NCBI GenBank assembly: GCA_027676805.1
Contig: JAQENU010000009.1
Coordinates: 55,246-119,245 of the forward strand
Reading direction: 5' to 3'
Source of the DNA: Coprobacillaceae bacterium UN01-12pH3A
GTDB taxonomy: Bacteria > Bacillota_I > Bacilli_A > Erysipelotrichales > Coprobacillaceae
DNA: 64,000 nucleotides
Shown here: positions 10,276-19,978 of the stretch, piece after piece
Position numbering within the stretch: position 1 is the first letter of the stretch
Layout of the letters: each line of letters begins with the position of its first letter
The notes under the pieces: model-generated
The model's database searches: none
Told to the model about the DNA's origin: nothing
Seen by the model: the letters and a program-made list of their open reading frames with translations, nothing else
Position numbers and translations under genes: made by a program

Positions 10276-13200
10276 TCCGTTTAATGATGAACAGGCACAA
10301 GCCATAGCAACACGTGGTGTAAGCATTCTTGTATCGGCACCGGCAGGAAGCGGTAAAACAAAGATTTTGGTCAGCCGCATCATGTCTTTACTGATGGAAG
10401 ACGGTTATCATGTTGATGAATTTTTAGTGTTAACCTTTACTCAAGCTGCTGCCGCAGAAATGAAACAGCGTTTATTGTTTGCGATAGAAGATGAACTAAA
10501 GAAGGATTTGGAACCTTCGGTATATGCTCATTTATTAAAACAAAAGGAAAAGATTCCGTATGCTTATATCACTAATTTTCATGGCTTTTGTTCGCAGTTA
10601 TTAAAAAAATATGGTTATTTAATTCAAGTTGAAGCAGGTTTTGATATTTTAAGTGAGTCGGCTTTATTGAAACATCAGGTATTGGATGCCTGTATTGAAG
10701 AATGGTGCCAAGAAAAGGAATTTACTGATTTTATTTCCTTATATTTTAATGATATGCGTTTTGATGGCTTTAAATCCATTGTTTTAGAGTTGTATGAAAT
10801 GATGCATTCGATTGATAATGTTGACCGTTTTGTACAGTATATTAAACAACAAATTTATGAAGATTATATGGATAGTGATCAAGATTTAACGACTTGGCAG
10901 ATTTTTCCGGAAATAAAGCGTCAGCTTAAAAATGCTGCAATCAGCGGCTATAATAATCTTATTGATCTTGCCAGGTTTGCAGAAGAGAAGGGAATTTCTG
11001 ATTTCTTTGATCGTCCGGAAGAACAAAGTAAAAATAATGCAGCTTTACCGGTGCCGTTTGAGACGATGCAGGACTATTTTAAAGAACGCTTTCAATTGCT
11101 GAATCAAGATTACTTTGCCTATGATTATTTTCGTCAGGTATCTTTAAAAAATTCTGATAAAGCGTATACAATGAAGTGGGATGAGGAGATCAAACCCTAT
11201 CAAAAGGATTTTAATAGTAAGAAAATCGGTGTCACTAAGCCTTACTTAGAAAAGGCTAAGATTTACTTGCCGGAAGATGAAAGTGCATTTAAGATGATTT
11301 TAAAAGAATCTTATTATGTTATTGAAATGCTTTTGGGAAAACAAGGGCTTGTCCAGCGGTTTAAAAAAGCTTATCAAAAAGAAAAGAAAGCACAGCATAT
11401 TTTGGATTTTAATGATTTAGAACAGTTCACGATTCAATTGCTGCAGCCACAGTATCATATTTCTGAACTGCTTTATCATAAATTAAGAGAAATTATGATT
11501 GATGAGTATCAAGATACGAATCAAATTCAAGAAACGATTATTGGCTTGATCAAAGATTACCAGACGCCTTCGATCGTTGCGTTTAGAGTTGGCGACATGA
11601 AACAGTCAATTTATCGTTTTCGTCAAGCTGATCCACAGCTTTTTAAAGAAAAGTATGATCGTTACAGCCAAAGTCTTGATGAGGCAAATTCGACAGGAGA
11701 ATTGCGCATAGATTTGCGTTTTAATTATCGCTCTAATAAGATTGTGTTAGACAGTGTTAATTATATTTTTAATCAGATTATGGATAATCAAGTGGGAGGA
11801 TTAGAATACCTTCATGATGCTTCCAGCCATTTAAACTATGACTATCTGCGTAAAGAACGTTGTCCCTCTCTTGAGCAATTATCGGAGGTTATCCGTAAGA
11901 CAGATGAACGCTATCAGGCTGAAACCCGTTTTGACAGTGAGGTGCTGTTAGTAGATGATACTCAGACGGGAGAATTGAAAGCAGCAGAATATGAAGCTCA
12001 TATGGTGGCACAGCGAATTCAAAAATTAGTCAGCGAGGAATCTGTGGATGGCTATGATGGGAAATCAAGAAATATTAATTATCGGGATATTGTTGTTTTA
12101 ATGCGTTCTACTGCTTTGTTTTTAACGTTTAAAAAGGTGTTTGATCAATATCAGATTCCTAATCATATTGTTTTATCTCAGGGATATTTAAACGCTGTAG
12201 AGATTATTAGCACGATTACTCTTTTAAAAGCACTTATCAACCAGTATGACGATGTGAGCTTGCTGTCATTGTTAAGAGGAAACTATTTATTCAGTCATTT
12301 TGATGAAGATCTGATTATGAAGGTACGTTTGATGAATAAAGAAAGACCCTTAATGGATAACTTAAAGCAATATATTGAATTGCAAATGGAAGGTAGTCAG
12401 GAGCTGACAGATTTTAAATGTCAATATGATCAGCTACGTGAACGCATGTTAGAATTAAAGCCAAGTGCTTTTTTAAGAGAGGTACTCACAGTTAGCGGAT
12501 ATCGATTGTTTGTTAGTCAGTTGATCAATGGAGAACAGCGTGTCGCTAATTTAGATTTGTTAGTAGAGGAATTTGCTCAGTTTGAAAATAAAGAGGATAT
12601 TTTTGCCATTGTAAAGCGTTATGAACAAATGATGGAAAAACAGACGGCTTCATCTCCGGCGCAAATGATTTCCGGCAGTGACAATGTAGTTCAGTTTATG
12701 ACGATTCATAAATCTAAAGGCTTAGAATTTCCGATTGTTTTTGTCAGCAATATTGACAAAGGATTTAACAAACAGGACAGTACAAAGCGTATTTTAATCG
12801 ACAAACAGTTAGGAATTGCGGTAAAGCCACGAACAAAAAAGAGTGTCGAAATACACAATGGAAAATGGGTGGATCAGATTATTGAATATGAAAATCCTTA
12901 TCGCCGATTACTGGCTGCAAGACAGACAGAAGAGGCAATCAATGAGGAAATGCGTATCTTTTATGTAGCATTGACACGTGCTTCTCAAAAGTTGATTATG
13001 AGTGGAGTGGGGTGTCTGGAAACATTGGCAGAATGGCAACAAAAAATTCTGTTGAACGAAGACCCTGATATTTATGAAGGAAAAGAGAATGAACATTTAC
13101 TCCTTTACTATAATGCACGTAAAGCCAATTCATATTTAGATTGGATTGGACTTTCGCTGATGCGTCATCCACAAGTTATTGAACAATACAGTCATCTCCA

Positions 13201-13990
13201 TTTAGAAGATTACCCGGTGATTAAAACCAATTTTGAAAAGATTAAACAATTATCATCTACACGTCGCTATAGCTTTGACAATACGAAGGCATCTAAATTT
13301 ACGATTAACTTTTTAAGTCCGGCGGAAATAGAGGCGATGATGGAAAAGCAAATGCCCAAACGTATCTTTAAAGAGGAAAATCAGCCGATACATTATTTAT
13401 CACTGCCAGAAGTATCTACAGTAACGGTTACGACCAGTGCGACTAAACTGCAAAAAGAAGCCGATGACCATGATTATGGCTACACACCGATCATAAATGT
13501 TCATAAGGAAATGAGCGCAGCAGATAAAGGGACATTAGTGCATTCCTTTTTTGAATATTTGCCTATGGATGGGACCTCTGTATCCTCAATGATCAGTCAA
13601 TTGTGTGAAAAGGGACTGTATGATGAAAATGAAAAAGCAGTTTTGATCTCTTATCAGGATAAAATCGAAACTTTTATGCAAAGCGATTGTTTCAAAAGAA
13701 TGAAAGAAGCAAAGCAGCTGTATAAGGAAAAAGCATTTAGTCTATTAGATGATCAGACACATCAGATTGTACATGGAATTTTTGATGTTCTTTGCATTGA
13801 GGAGGATCGAATCACTGTCATTGATTACAAAACAGATCGTGTTAAACCGGATACTAAGGAACACTACCTGATTGAGAATCACCGTGTCCAAATGGAATAT
13901 TATAAATTAATTTTAAAAAGAATGTACCCGCAGTGTCAGATCGAGGCGATGGTGTATTACTTAGAAATTGGGCGATATGTTATTTTGTAA
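10268..13990 (+). CDS. addA: ATP-dependent helicase-nuclease AddA
   Basis: This 1240-residue UvrD/Rep-type superfamily 1 helicase carries a C-terminal RecB nuclease domain. Motifs seen in order: Q motif FNDEQAQAI, Walker A APAGSGKT (24-31), TFTQAAAAEM, Walker B IDEYQDTNQIQ (about 410), RVGDMKQSIYRFRQA, TIHKSKGLEFP, RIFYVALTRASQKL, and nuclease HGIFDVL...ITVIDYKTD near the C-terminus. It pairs with AddB to unwind and trim broken ends. Its ATG lies inside addB with GGAGGGG six nt upstream, which implies translational coupling. The length is normal for the family. Confidence 0.96.
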   Translation: MISPFNDEQAQAIATRGVSILVSAPAGSGKTKILVSRIMSLLMEDGYHVDEFLVLTFTQAAAAEMKQRLLFAIEDELKKDLEPSVYAHLLKQKEKIPYAYITNFHGFCSQLLKKYGYLIQVEAGFDILSESALLKHQVLDACIEEWCQEKEFTDFISLYFNDMRFDGFKSIVLELYEMMHSIDNVDRFVQYIKQQIYEDYMDSDQDLTTWQIFPEIKRQLKNAAISGYNNLIDLARFAEEKGISDFFDRPEEQSKNNAALPVPFETMQDYFKERFQLLNQDYFAYDYFRQVSLKNSDKAYTMKWDEEIKPYQKDFNSKKIGVTKPYLEKAKIYLPEDESAFKMILKESYYVIEMLLGKQGLVQRFKKAYQKEKKAQHILDFNDLEQFTIQLLQPQYHISELLYHKLREIMIDEYQDTNQIQETIIGLIKDYQTPSIVAFRVGDMKQSIYRFRQADPQLFKEKYDRYSQSLDEANSTGELRIDLRFNYRSNKIVLDSVNYIFNQIMDNQVGGLEYLHDASSHLNYDYLRKERCPSLEQLSEVIRKTDERYQAETRFDSEVLLVDDTQTGELKAAEYEAHMVAQRIQKLVSEESVDGYDGKSRNINYRDIVVLMRSTALFLTFKKVFDQYQIPNHIVLSQGYLNAVEIISTITLLKALINQYDDVSLLSLLRGNYLFSHFDEDLIMKVRLMNKERPLMDNLKQYIELQMEGSQELTDFKCQYDQLRERMLELKPSAFLREVLTVSGYRLFVSQLINGEQRVANLDLLVEEFAQFENKEDIFAIVKRYEQMMEKQTASSPAQMISGSDNVVQFMTIHKSKGLEFPIVFVSNIDKGFNKQDSTKRILIDKQLGIAVKPRTKKSVEIHNGKWVDQIIEYENPYRRLLAARQTEEAINEEMRIFYVALTRASQKLIMSGVGCLETLAEWQQKILLNEDPDIYEGKENEHLLLYYNARKANSYLDWIGLSLMRHPQVIEQYSHLHLEDYPVIKTNFEKIKQLSSTRRYSFDNTKASKFTINFLSPAEIEAMMEKQMPKRIFKEENQPIHYLSLPEVSTVTVTTSATKLQKEADDHDYGYTPIINVHKEMSAADKGTLVHSFFEYLPMDGTSVSSMISQLCEKGLYDENEKAVLISYQDKIETFMQSDCFKRMKEAKQLYKEKAFSLLDDQTHQIVHGIFDVLCIEEDRITVIDYKTDRVKPDTKEHYLIENHRVQMEYYKLILKRMYPQCQIEAMVYYLEIGRYVIL

Positions 13991-14030
13991 AAAAGTATGA
14001 TATAATGCTTTAAAAGATAGGGGATGAAGT

Positions 14031-14957
14031 ATGGATAAACAGTATGACATAAAAGAAGTGAGAGAACGTTTTAACCGCTATAATCGTTTGGAGAAACTAA
14101 TTCAAGAAAAAGGAAGACAGTTGGCTGTACAAAGAGATCGATTAAGTGATTTATATCGTCAATTGGAAAAAGAAAATCGTGATGTAGAGGAATTGGAACG
14201 TGCTTCATTTTCGTCTCTGCTAGCACGAATTACCGGTCAAATGGAACAAAAGATGGAAAAAGAAGTTCAGGAAGCAAGAATTGTTGAGTTACGTTTTAAT
14301 GATGCGAAACGTGTAGAAAAAGAGCTGCTGTATGAATTAACTAAACTAAAAGAAGAACAGTATAGTTTACGCAATGTAAAAGAAGAGTATAAAATTGCTT
14401 TATCTATGAAAAGAGATCAATTAAGTCCATCACAGTTAGAAGAAATGGATCGTTTACAAGATGAACTTCATGATTGTCAAAGTACAATCAAGGAATCCAA
14501 AGAAGCATTAGCTGCCGGAGAAGAAGCAAAAGAACTGGTAGAACAAGCACAGCGTTCTTTGAGTTCTGCTCAGAACTGGGGAATTGTAGATATGATCGGA
14601 GCATTAGACTTTATTGCAGATATGGCAAAATATCAAAAAATAAATGAAGCAAAACAACTGATGAACGAATTGCAAATGGCATTGCGCCGTTTCAAGACTG
14701 AACTTGTTGATGTTAATTTTGATGCCGGGTTTGTGGTAAATATCAGTTCGTTTGATACAATGATGGATTTTTTCTTTGATAATATGTTCTTTGATTTTAT
14801 GGTGCAGTCTAAAATTAATGACGCTAAAAGACAAATGGACGGCATTTATGATCAGATCAATAATATCATGGCTGAATTAGAATCGATAAATGATCGCAAT
14901 ACAAGTAAAATATCCGGATTAAAAGAAAAAATAAGACAATTCATTGAAGAATCGTAA
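14031..14957 (+). CDS. Hypothetical coiled-coil protein
   Basis: I do not recognise this 308-residue protein. Residues about 1-170 are a charged, heptad-rich coiled coil with strings of Glu, Lys, Arg and Leu. The C-terminal 130 residues are more globular and contain DMIGALDFIADMAK and the aromatic-rich FDTMMDFFFDNMFFDFMV, which could pack against a membrane or partner. There is no signal peptide. It lies 40 nt after addA behind a TATAAT-like box (14000-14005) and AGGGGATGAAGT, so it probably has its own promoter. A role alongside AddAB is only a guess from position. Confidence 0.75.
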   Translation: MDKQYDIKEVRERFNRYNRLEKLIQEKGRQLAVQRDRLSDLYRQLEKENRDVEELERASFSSLLARITGQMEQKMEKEVQEARIVELRFNDAKRVEKELLYELTKLKEEQYSLRNVKEEYKIALSMKRDQLSPSQLEEMDRLQDELHDCQSTIKESKEALAAGEEAKELVEQAQRSLSSAQNWGIVDMIGALDFIADMAKYQKINEAKQLMNELQMALRRFKTELVDVNFDAGFVVNISSFDTMMDFFFDNMFFDFMVQSKINDAKRQMDGIYDQINNIMAELESINDRNTSKISGLKEKIRQFIEES

Positions 14958-14980
14958 AAGAGTCTCTCGACTCTTTTTTT
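14956..14980 (+). terminator. Terminator after coiled-coil gene
   Basis: AAAGAGT-ctctcg-ACTCTTT is followed by a T run, starting at the gene's stop codon. Confidence 0.85.
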
Positions 14981-14981
14981 G

Positions 14982-15018
14982 CTCTTGACTTGTACCTTCA
15001 CACAAGAGTGATTATAAT
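14982..15018 (+). promoter_or_regulatory. Promoter with internal dyad ahead of SPL-like gene
   Basis: TATAAT at 15013-15018 is preceded by TTGTAC 17 nt upstream, or TTGACT 22 nt upstream. The dyad CTCTTG (14982-14987) / CAAGAG (15003-15008) and the nested CTTGT/ACAAG sit between them. That layout suggests a regulator bound within the spacer, as MerR-family proteins do. The regulator is not visible here. Confidence 0.5.
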
Positions 15019-15149
15019 AAAAGTGTCATCCGTCTTAGAGATGAAGAAATGATGGTTTATTCAAAATTTTGTCTAATGTTTAAGTCAGACAGATAGAGTC
15101 TTGGAAATAAAATAGGAGCTGTAAATAGACGTTTATAGCTCTTTTGTTT
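15019..15149 (+). promoter_or_regulatory. Structured leader with intrinsic terminator (candidate attenuator)
   Basis: About 130 nt separate the promoter from the ribosome site. The segment holds the palindrome CAAAATTTTG (15062-15071), a GTCT/AGAC hairpin, and a 10-bp stem GAGCTGTAAA/TTTATAGCTC (15116-15141) followed by TTTTGTTT. The terminator ends directly at the AGGAG of the next gene. That arrangement is typical of riboswitch or attenuator control. I could not match it to a known riboswitch class. Confidence 0.5.
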
Positions 15150-15161
15150 AGGAGAGCAGAT

Positions 15162-16052
15162 ATGAAATATCATGAAATACAATGTCTTAATGCTTGTAAT
15201 CGCATCCGTGAAGGACGTCTTCCCTATCATTGGGATTTAAATATTTACCGTGGCTGTCAACATGCCTGTCAATACTGCTATGCACGTTATTCTCATCAGT
15301 ATTTAGATGGCGGTGATTTTGATACGGATATCTATGTCAAAATAAATATTGTGGAAAGATTAGAGGAAATGTTGAGAAAGCCGAAATGGGATCACGCCGT
15401 AATCAACATTGGCGGTGTTAGTGATTCCTATCAGGCGGCAGAAGCAGAATACGGGCTGATGCGAGGTATTTTAAAAGTATTGATTAAGTATAAGACTCCT
15501 TGCATCATCTGTACAAAATCCGATTTAATCTTAAGGGATTTGGATTTGATTAATGAATTGTCTCAGCTTACCTATGTCAATATCGCAAGTACGATCACAG
15601 CAGATGATGAAAGGATCAGAGAAAGATTGGAACCGGGAGCAGTTTCTTATCAGCGCAGATGGGCAATGCTGAAAACAATCAAAGAACAAACAAATGCCGC
15701 AGTAGGCGTTCATTTAATGCCAATTATTCCCTATTTAACGGATCAGTTGGTAAATCTGGAAGCTATTTATCAAAAAGCACTAGTTACCCATGCAGATTAT
15801 GTTTTACCGGGAATGCTTTACTTAAAGAGTGTGACGAGAACGCATTTTTATAATTTTATTTCTCATGACTATCCTGAGCTCTATGAAAATTTATGGGAGC
15901 TTTATCATAATAAAGATGTGAAAAATAATTATAAAAAACAACTTTACCCAATGATTTCCCATCTGCAAAAGAAATATGGGATCAGTGCAGATTATAATCG
16001 TTTTAAAGAAGAAAAAATGAAAAGAGCAGTGCAGCTGCAATGGGATATATAA
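15162..16052 (+). CDS. SPL-like radical SAM protein
   Basis: This 296-residue radical SAM enzyme of the spore-photoproduct-lyase-like/COG1533 group carries its 4Fe-4S motif in YRGCQHACQYCYARYSH (CxxxCxxC). GCQHAC.YCYAR is the typical form of the group. A downstream HLMPIIPYLTD segment and the DYVLPGMLYLKS strand fit the TIM-barrel end. True SplB repairs spore photoproducts; this shorter relative may act on DNA or another substrate, and no sporulation genes accompany it. The start is ATG 15162, seven nt after AGGAG; the upstream TTG (15144) lies in the terminator T run. Expression is probably controlled by the leader. Confidence 0.8.
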   Translation: MKYHEIQCLNACNRIREGRLPYHWDLNIYRGCQHACQYCYARYSHQYLDGGDFDTDIYVKINIVERLEEMLRKPKWDHAVINIGGVSDSYQAAEAEYGLMRGILKVLIKYKTPCIICTKSDLILRDLDLINELSQLTYVNIASTITADDERIRERLEPGAVSYQRRWAMLKTIKEQTNAAVGVHLMPIIPYLTDQLVNLEAIYQKALVTHADYVLPGMLYLKSVTRTHFYNFISHDYPELYENLWELYHNKDVKNNYKKQLYPMISHLQKKYGISADYNRFKEEKMKRAVQLQWDI

Positions 16053-16167
16053 AGAAATTATTTTGTTGTCAGACGCTGTTTTAATATGTCGAAAATGTTA
16101 TAATGAAAATGTCAGCTAAAGTTGTTTTATTATTTTCGTGACAAATAAAAAGAATAGGAGGAACTAT

Positions 16168-18204
16168 ATGAGTAAACATTTATCAATGAATGTTCGAGCT
16201 CCAATCGAACCGGATAATCCGGCGATTCAAAGGGACGAACACTTGTGTATTAAATGTGGGCAATGCAAAAACATCTGTACGGATTATATTGGCGTTCATA
16301 ATACATATTGCTTAGAAGATACAGATGATGTGGCTGTATGTATTCATTGCGGTCAGTGTGCTAATGTCTGTCCGGTATCAAGCATTACGGAAAAATATGA
16401 ATATGAAGATGTCAAAAAAGCAATTGCAGATCCTGAAAAAATTGTGATTGTCAGTACTTCGCCCTCAATCCGTGTTGCTTTAGGTGAAGAATTCAATATG
16501 GCAGATGGAAGCTTCGTTGAAGGAAAAATGGTAGCCTTGCTTCGTCAGTTAGGTGTAGATTATGTATTGGATACCAACTTTTCAGCTGATTTGACTATTA
16601 TGGAAGAAGCAAGTGAATTAATTGAAAGAGTAACTACAGGAAACAAACCGCTTCCTCAGTTTACAAGCTGTTGCCCGGCTTGGGTAAAGTATGCGGAAAT
16701 CTATCATCCGGATATGTTGGATCATATTTCCAGTGCTAAGAGTCCAATTGGAATGCAGGGATCGACAATTAAAACTTATTTCGCTAAAAAGATGGGGATT
16801 GATCCAATAAAAATTGTCAATGTCGCGTTAACTCCATGTACCGCAAAGAAATATGAAATTCGTCGCGAAGAAATGAATGCGGCAAGTCATTATTTAGGTA
16901 TTGAAGGCATGCGTGATATGGATTACGTTATTACAACCCGAGAATTGGCGAAGTGGGCAAAAGAAGAAACAATCGATTTTGTCGGCTTAAAGGACGATGA
17001 CTTTGACCGTGTCATGGGTGAAGGAAGCGGAGCCGGAGTCATTTTTGGTAATACCGGCGGGGTGATGGAAGCAGCGCTAAGAACGGCTTATGAATTTATT
17101 ACAAAAGAAAAAGCGCCAGCCACGCTTTATGAACTAAAACCGGTTCGAGGTATGGAAGACGTTAAAGAAGCAACATTAGAAATCAATGGATTAACCTTGA
17201 ATGTTGCGGTTGTGTTTGGAACAAAGAATGCCAGTGACATGATTAAGCGTATAAAAGAAGGAGCTAAAGAGTATCATTTTATTGAGGTTATGACTTGCCC
17301 GGGTGGGTGCATCGGTGGCGGTGGACAGCCTAAAGGCACTTTATTAAAAGGAGATGCGCTAAGACAAAAACGTATTGATGGATTGTATCAGCGTGATCAA
17401 GCCATGAACCTCAGAACAAGTCATGAAAATGAAGAAATAAAAACACTTTACAAAGAATTTTATAAAAAACCATTATCCGATTTAGCTGAGCAAATGTTAC
17501 ACACGCATTATAATGACAAAAGTAAATTATTAGGAGGAAAAAGAATGAAATATCGTTGCAGTATATGTGGTTATATCCACGAAGGTGAATTAGAAGAAGG
17601 TTTTGTTTGTCCGATTTGCAAACAGCCGGCATCTGCATTTGTGCTGGTAGAAGAAAAGAAAGACAGCGATAATATTTATGCAGGTACAAAAACTGAGAAG
17701 AATTTAATGGAAGCTTTTGCTGGAGAATCTCAGGCAAGAAATAAATATACTTATTTTGCGAATATTGCCAGTCAGGAAGGGTATGACCAATTATCTGAAA
17801 TTTTCTTGAAAACAGCACGTAATGAACAGGAACATGCTAGAATTTGGTATCAGGAATTAGGCGGATTAAGTGATACTGCCACTAACCTATTGCATGCTGC
17901 TGAAGGGGAAAATTATGAATGGACAGATATGTATGCAAAATTTGCTAAAGAGGCAGATGAAGAGGGCTTCACAGAATTAGCGGAGAGATTTAGAAAAGTG
18001 GCAGCGATTGAAAAATCACATGAAGAAAGATATCGTGCCTTATTAAAGAATGTGGAAATGCAAAGAGTATTTGAAAAAGGTGAAGAAACAATGTGGGAAT
18101 GCCGAGTTTGCGGACATTTAGTAATGGGGAAAAAAGCTCCTGAAGTTTGTCCTGTATGTAAATTCTCTCAAAGCTTCTTTGAAGTTCGTAAAGAAAATTA
18201 TTAA
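16168..18204 (+). CDS. [FeFe] hydrogenase fused to rubredoxin-rubrerythrin-rubredoxin
   Basis: The 678-residue frame has a two-cluster ferredoxin domain ([11 protein letters not shown] and [12 protein letters not shown]), then an H-cluster domain with TSCCPAW (166-172), TPCTAKK (222-228) and [13 protein letters not shown] (from 376). A rubredoxin follows (CSIC 464-467, CPIC 481-484), then a ferritin-like diiron rubrerythrin (ExxH motifs in NEQEHAR and EKSHEE, about 500-625) and a C-terminal rubredoxin (CRVC 645-648, CPVC 661-664). H2 or ferredoxin electrons could thus reach a peroxide-reducing diiron site, but that is inference. ATG 16168 follows AGGAGG; the ORF opens 30 nt earlier without a ribosome site. 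An internal AGGAGG-ATG at 17532-17547 is in frame. No hydE, hydF or hydG is in the window. Confidence 0.9.
   Translation: MSKHLSMNVRAPIEPDNPAIQRDEHLCIKCGQCKNICTDYIGVHNTYCLEDTDDVAVCIHCGQCANVCPVSSITEKYEYEDVKKAIADPEKIVIVSTSPSIRVALGEEFNMADGSFVEGKMVALLRQLGVDYVLDTNFSADLTIMEEASELIERVTTGNKPLPQFTSCCPAWVKYAEIYHPDMLDHISSAKSPIGMQGSTIKTYFAKKMGIDPIKIVNVALTPCTAKKYEIRREEMNAASHYLGIEGMRDMDYVITTRELAKWAKEETIDFVGLKDDDFDRVMGEGSGAGVIFGNTGGVMEAALRTAYEFITKEKAPATLYELKPVRGMEDVKEATLEINGLTLNVAVVFGTKNASDMIKRIKEGAKEYHFIEVMTCPGGCIGGGGQPKGTLLKGDALRQKRIDGLYQRDQAMNLRTSHENEEIKTLYKEFYKKPLSDLAEQMLHTHYNDKSKLLGGKRMKYRCSICGYIHEGELEEGFVCPICKQPASAFVLVEEKKDSDNIYAGTKTEKNLMEAFAGESQARNKYTYFANIASQEGYDQLSEIFLKTARNEQEHARIWYQELGGLSDTATNLLHAAEGENYEWTDMYAKFAKEADEEGFTELAERFRKVAAIEKSHEERYRALLKNVEMQRVFEKGEETMWECRVCGHLVMGKKAPEVCPVCKFSQSFFEVRKENY
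17532..17547 (+). promoter_or_regulatory. Internal ribosome binding site and in-frame ATG within hydrogenase-rubrerythrin ORF
   Basis: AGGAGG (17532-17537) lies seven nt before an in-frame ATG (17545) that begins the rubredoxin domain ([10 protein letters not shown]). The preceding hydrogenase domain ends naturally a few codons earlier (LHTHY). A free 219-residue rubrerythrin, 17545-18204, could be made from here. Confidence 0.7.
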
Positions 18205-18208
18205 TATA

Positions 18209-18246
18209 AAAACGGCTGAAGGATTTAACCCAACAGCCGTTTTTTT
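18209..18246. terminator. Bidirectional terminator between hydrogenase and CLC genes
   Basis: AAAACGGCTG pairs with CAGCCGTTTT, with a T run on one side and an A run on the other. It serves both convergent genes. Confidence 0.85.
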
Positions 18247-19816
18247 ATAGTTCCTGATAACTGCAGCACTTTTCTAGTTCATGCTGGATATAAGGTGAAT
18301 CTTCATCATCTAATAAAGCAACGAGCGTATCCCCCGTATGAAGAACCGTCGTTCCTCTTGGAAGTAATTCCTTACCGCCACGGATAATACTGATAATTAA
18401 GCATTTATTAGGCCATTTAATATCTTTAATCGCTTGTTCACATACCGGTGAACCGAGTTCTACAACAGATTGAATAATCTGCTTTTCACCATGGAAAGCC
18501 GACATGTCCATTCCCATTTTAGACAATAGGTTATGCAGCAGACTTTCATAGATCGGTTCACAATTCATCATGCTGGCAACAAGATAGCTTACTAGTGAAA
18601 CAACAGCTAAAGGCAATAAGTTTGTCAGTGACCCGGACATTTCAGCAATTAAAATAATTCCCGTAATCGGTGCCCTTACGATGGCTGCAAATGTTCCCGC
18701 CATTGCCATAATGATGAAATTTGCTAAATACATCTGAGGGAAATTAAACCATTGAATAGCGACGGTTCCAAAGATAGCACCGATAAAGCTTCCTAAAACT
18801 AATAAAGGAAAGAATATTCCACCGGGAGCGCCGGAACCGAAGCTAATGAGTGAGAAAGCAAATTTAGCCACTAATAAAATAAGCAAAGTTTGAATAACAA
18901 AGTTTTGATTCATGCTGAGAAATTCTATCATTCGATGTCCGCCGCCTAAAATCTGAGGCATCGTAAGAATAATGAAGCCAGATAAAATAAACGGAATAAT
19001 AACACCGTAAGAACCTAATTTTGTTTTACTGAATAGCTTTTGCGTAGAAACGGTTCCCTTATTGTAAAGAACACCGAACACTCCGCAGGCAATTCCTAAT
19101 AAAATTACCATTCCATAATAGTGAAGTGGCAATGTACCTTCGACAACAAAGTGGAAAGTAGGTGATAAACCAAAGATATTACTGGATATAAAATCACCGG
19201 TTACTGAAGCGCACATGACAGAAATCAAGACATGAACATTAAAGTTTTTGTGAACTTCTTCCAAAGCAAACATAACACCGGCTAACGGTGCATTGAAGGC
19301 GGCAGATAAGCCCGCGGCAGCTCCGCAAGTCAGCAGCAAGCGTTCTTCCATCTTGACCTTATGAAATAATTTAGATAAACCTTTTCCGGCCATTGCTCCT
19401 AATTGAATGCTGGGACCTTCCCTTCCTAATGAAAGACCACCAAACGCACAGAGTACACCGCCTAATATTTTAGTAGGCAGAATCTTATACCATTTTTGAT
19501 CAACGAAAGAAATGATCTCTCCTTCAACTTGAGGAATCCCGCTGCCACTGATTAAAGGCTCATACCTCAGTAATTTTGAAACAATCACAGCAAGCAGAAT
19601 TAAGACTGCAAACCAGCCGACGATGTATAGTAAGTTACCTTTGATCGCATTTCCAATAAAACCGATGAAATCTTCAGCATATCCTAAGAGGATTCGATAG
19701 ATAACAGCGACTAATCCAGCGATTAAACCGGTCGCAATTCCTTCGATAATCAACATGTATTTAAAATTTTTTGCAGTTTCTAAAAGATCAATGGTTGATC
19801 CTTTTTTATTTTTCAT
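18245..19816 (-). CDS. CLC-type H+/Cl- antiporter with C-terminal TrkA-C domain
   Basis: This 523-residue CLC family transporter has the anion-selectivity motif GSGIPQ, the gating motif GREGPSIQLGA with its external Glu, and GAPGGIFFPLLVLG. A Glu pair in AGVMFALEEV corresponds to the internal proton-path glutamate of exchangers, so a proton-coupled antiporter is more likely than a channel. The last ~70 residues (about 450-520) form a TrkA-C/RCK-C ligand-binding domain, a regulatory fusion seen in several Firmicutes CLCs. The motifs are not those of the fluoride branch. Its ribosome site AAAAGGGG precedes the ATG on the minus strand. Confidence 0.93.
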   Translation of the reverse strand: MKNKKGSTIDLLETAKNFKYMLIIEGIATGLIAGLVAVIYRILLGYAEDFIGFIGNAIKGNLLYIVGWFAVLILLAVIVSKLLRYEPLISGSGIPQVEGEIISFVDQKWYKILPTKILGGVLCAFGGLSLGREGPSIQLGAMAGKGLSKLFHKVKMEERLLLTCGAAAGLSAAFNAPLAGVMFALEEVHKNFNVHVLISVMCASVTGDFISSNIFGLSPTFHFVVEGTLPLHYYGMVILLGIACGVFGVLYNKGTVSTQKLFSKTKLGSYGVIIPFILSGFIILTMPQILGGGHRMIEFLSMNQNFVIQTLLILLVAKFAFSLISFGSGAPGGIFFPLLVLGSFIGAIFGTVAIQWFNFPQMYLANFIIMAMAGTFAAIVRAPITGIILIAEMSGSLTNLLPLAVVSLVSYLVASMMNCEPIYESLLHNLLSKMGMDMSAFHGEKQIIQSVVELGSPVCEQAIKDIKWPNKCLIISIIRGGKELLPRGTTVLHTGDTLVALLDDEDSPYIQHELEKCCSYQEL

Positions 19817-19955
19817 AAAATAACCCCTTTTCCCTATTTCATTACTAGCATATACCTTTTTTTATTATTAGAAAAGGAAAAATTTATCATCTTGATAAAT
19901 AATTTTATAAATAAATGTGAAAAGAACTTGGGACGCACGATTTAAGGACTGCTGT

Positions 19956-19961
19956 TATAAT
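19956..19961 (+). promoter_or_regulatory. -10 box of comFA
   Basis: A perfect TATAAT lies 18 nt before the comFA ATG. No good -35 was seen at 17 nt, which may mean a weak or activated promoter. Confidence 0.45.
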
Positions 19962-19978
19962 AATAACAGGTGATCACT

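Noticed and set aside
15144..15161. TTG start six codons upstream of the SPL-like gene.
   Set aside because: It lies in the terminator T run and before the ribosome site.
18245..19816. Fluoride-specific CLC exporter.
   Set aside because: Selectivity motifs are GSGIPQ and GREGP as in chloride transporters, and no fluoride riboswitch was seen.
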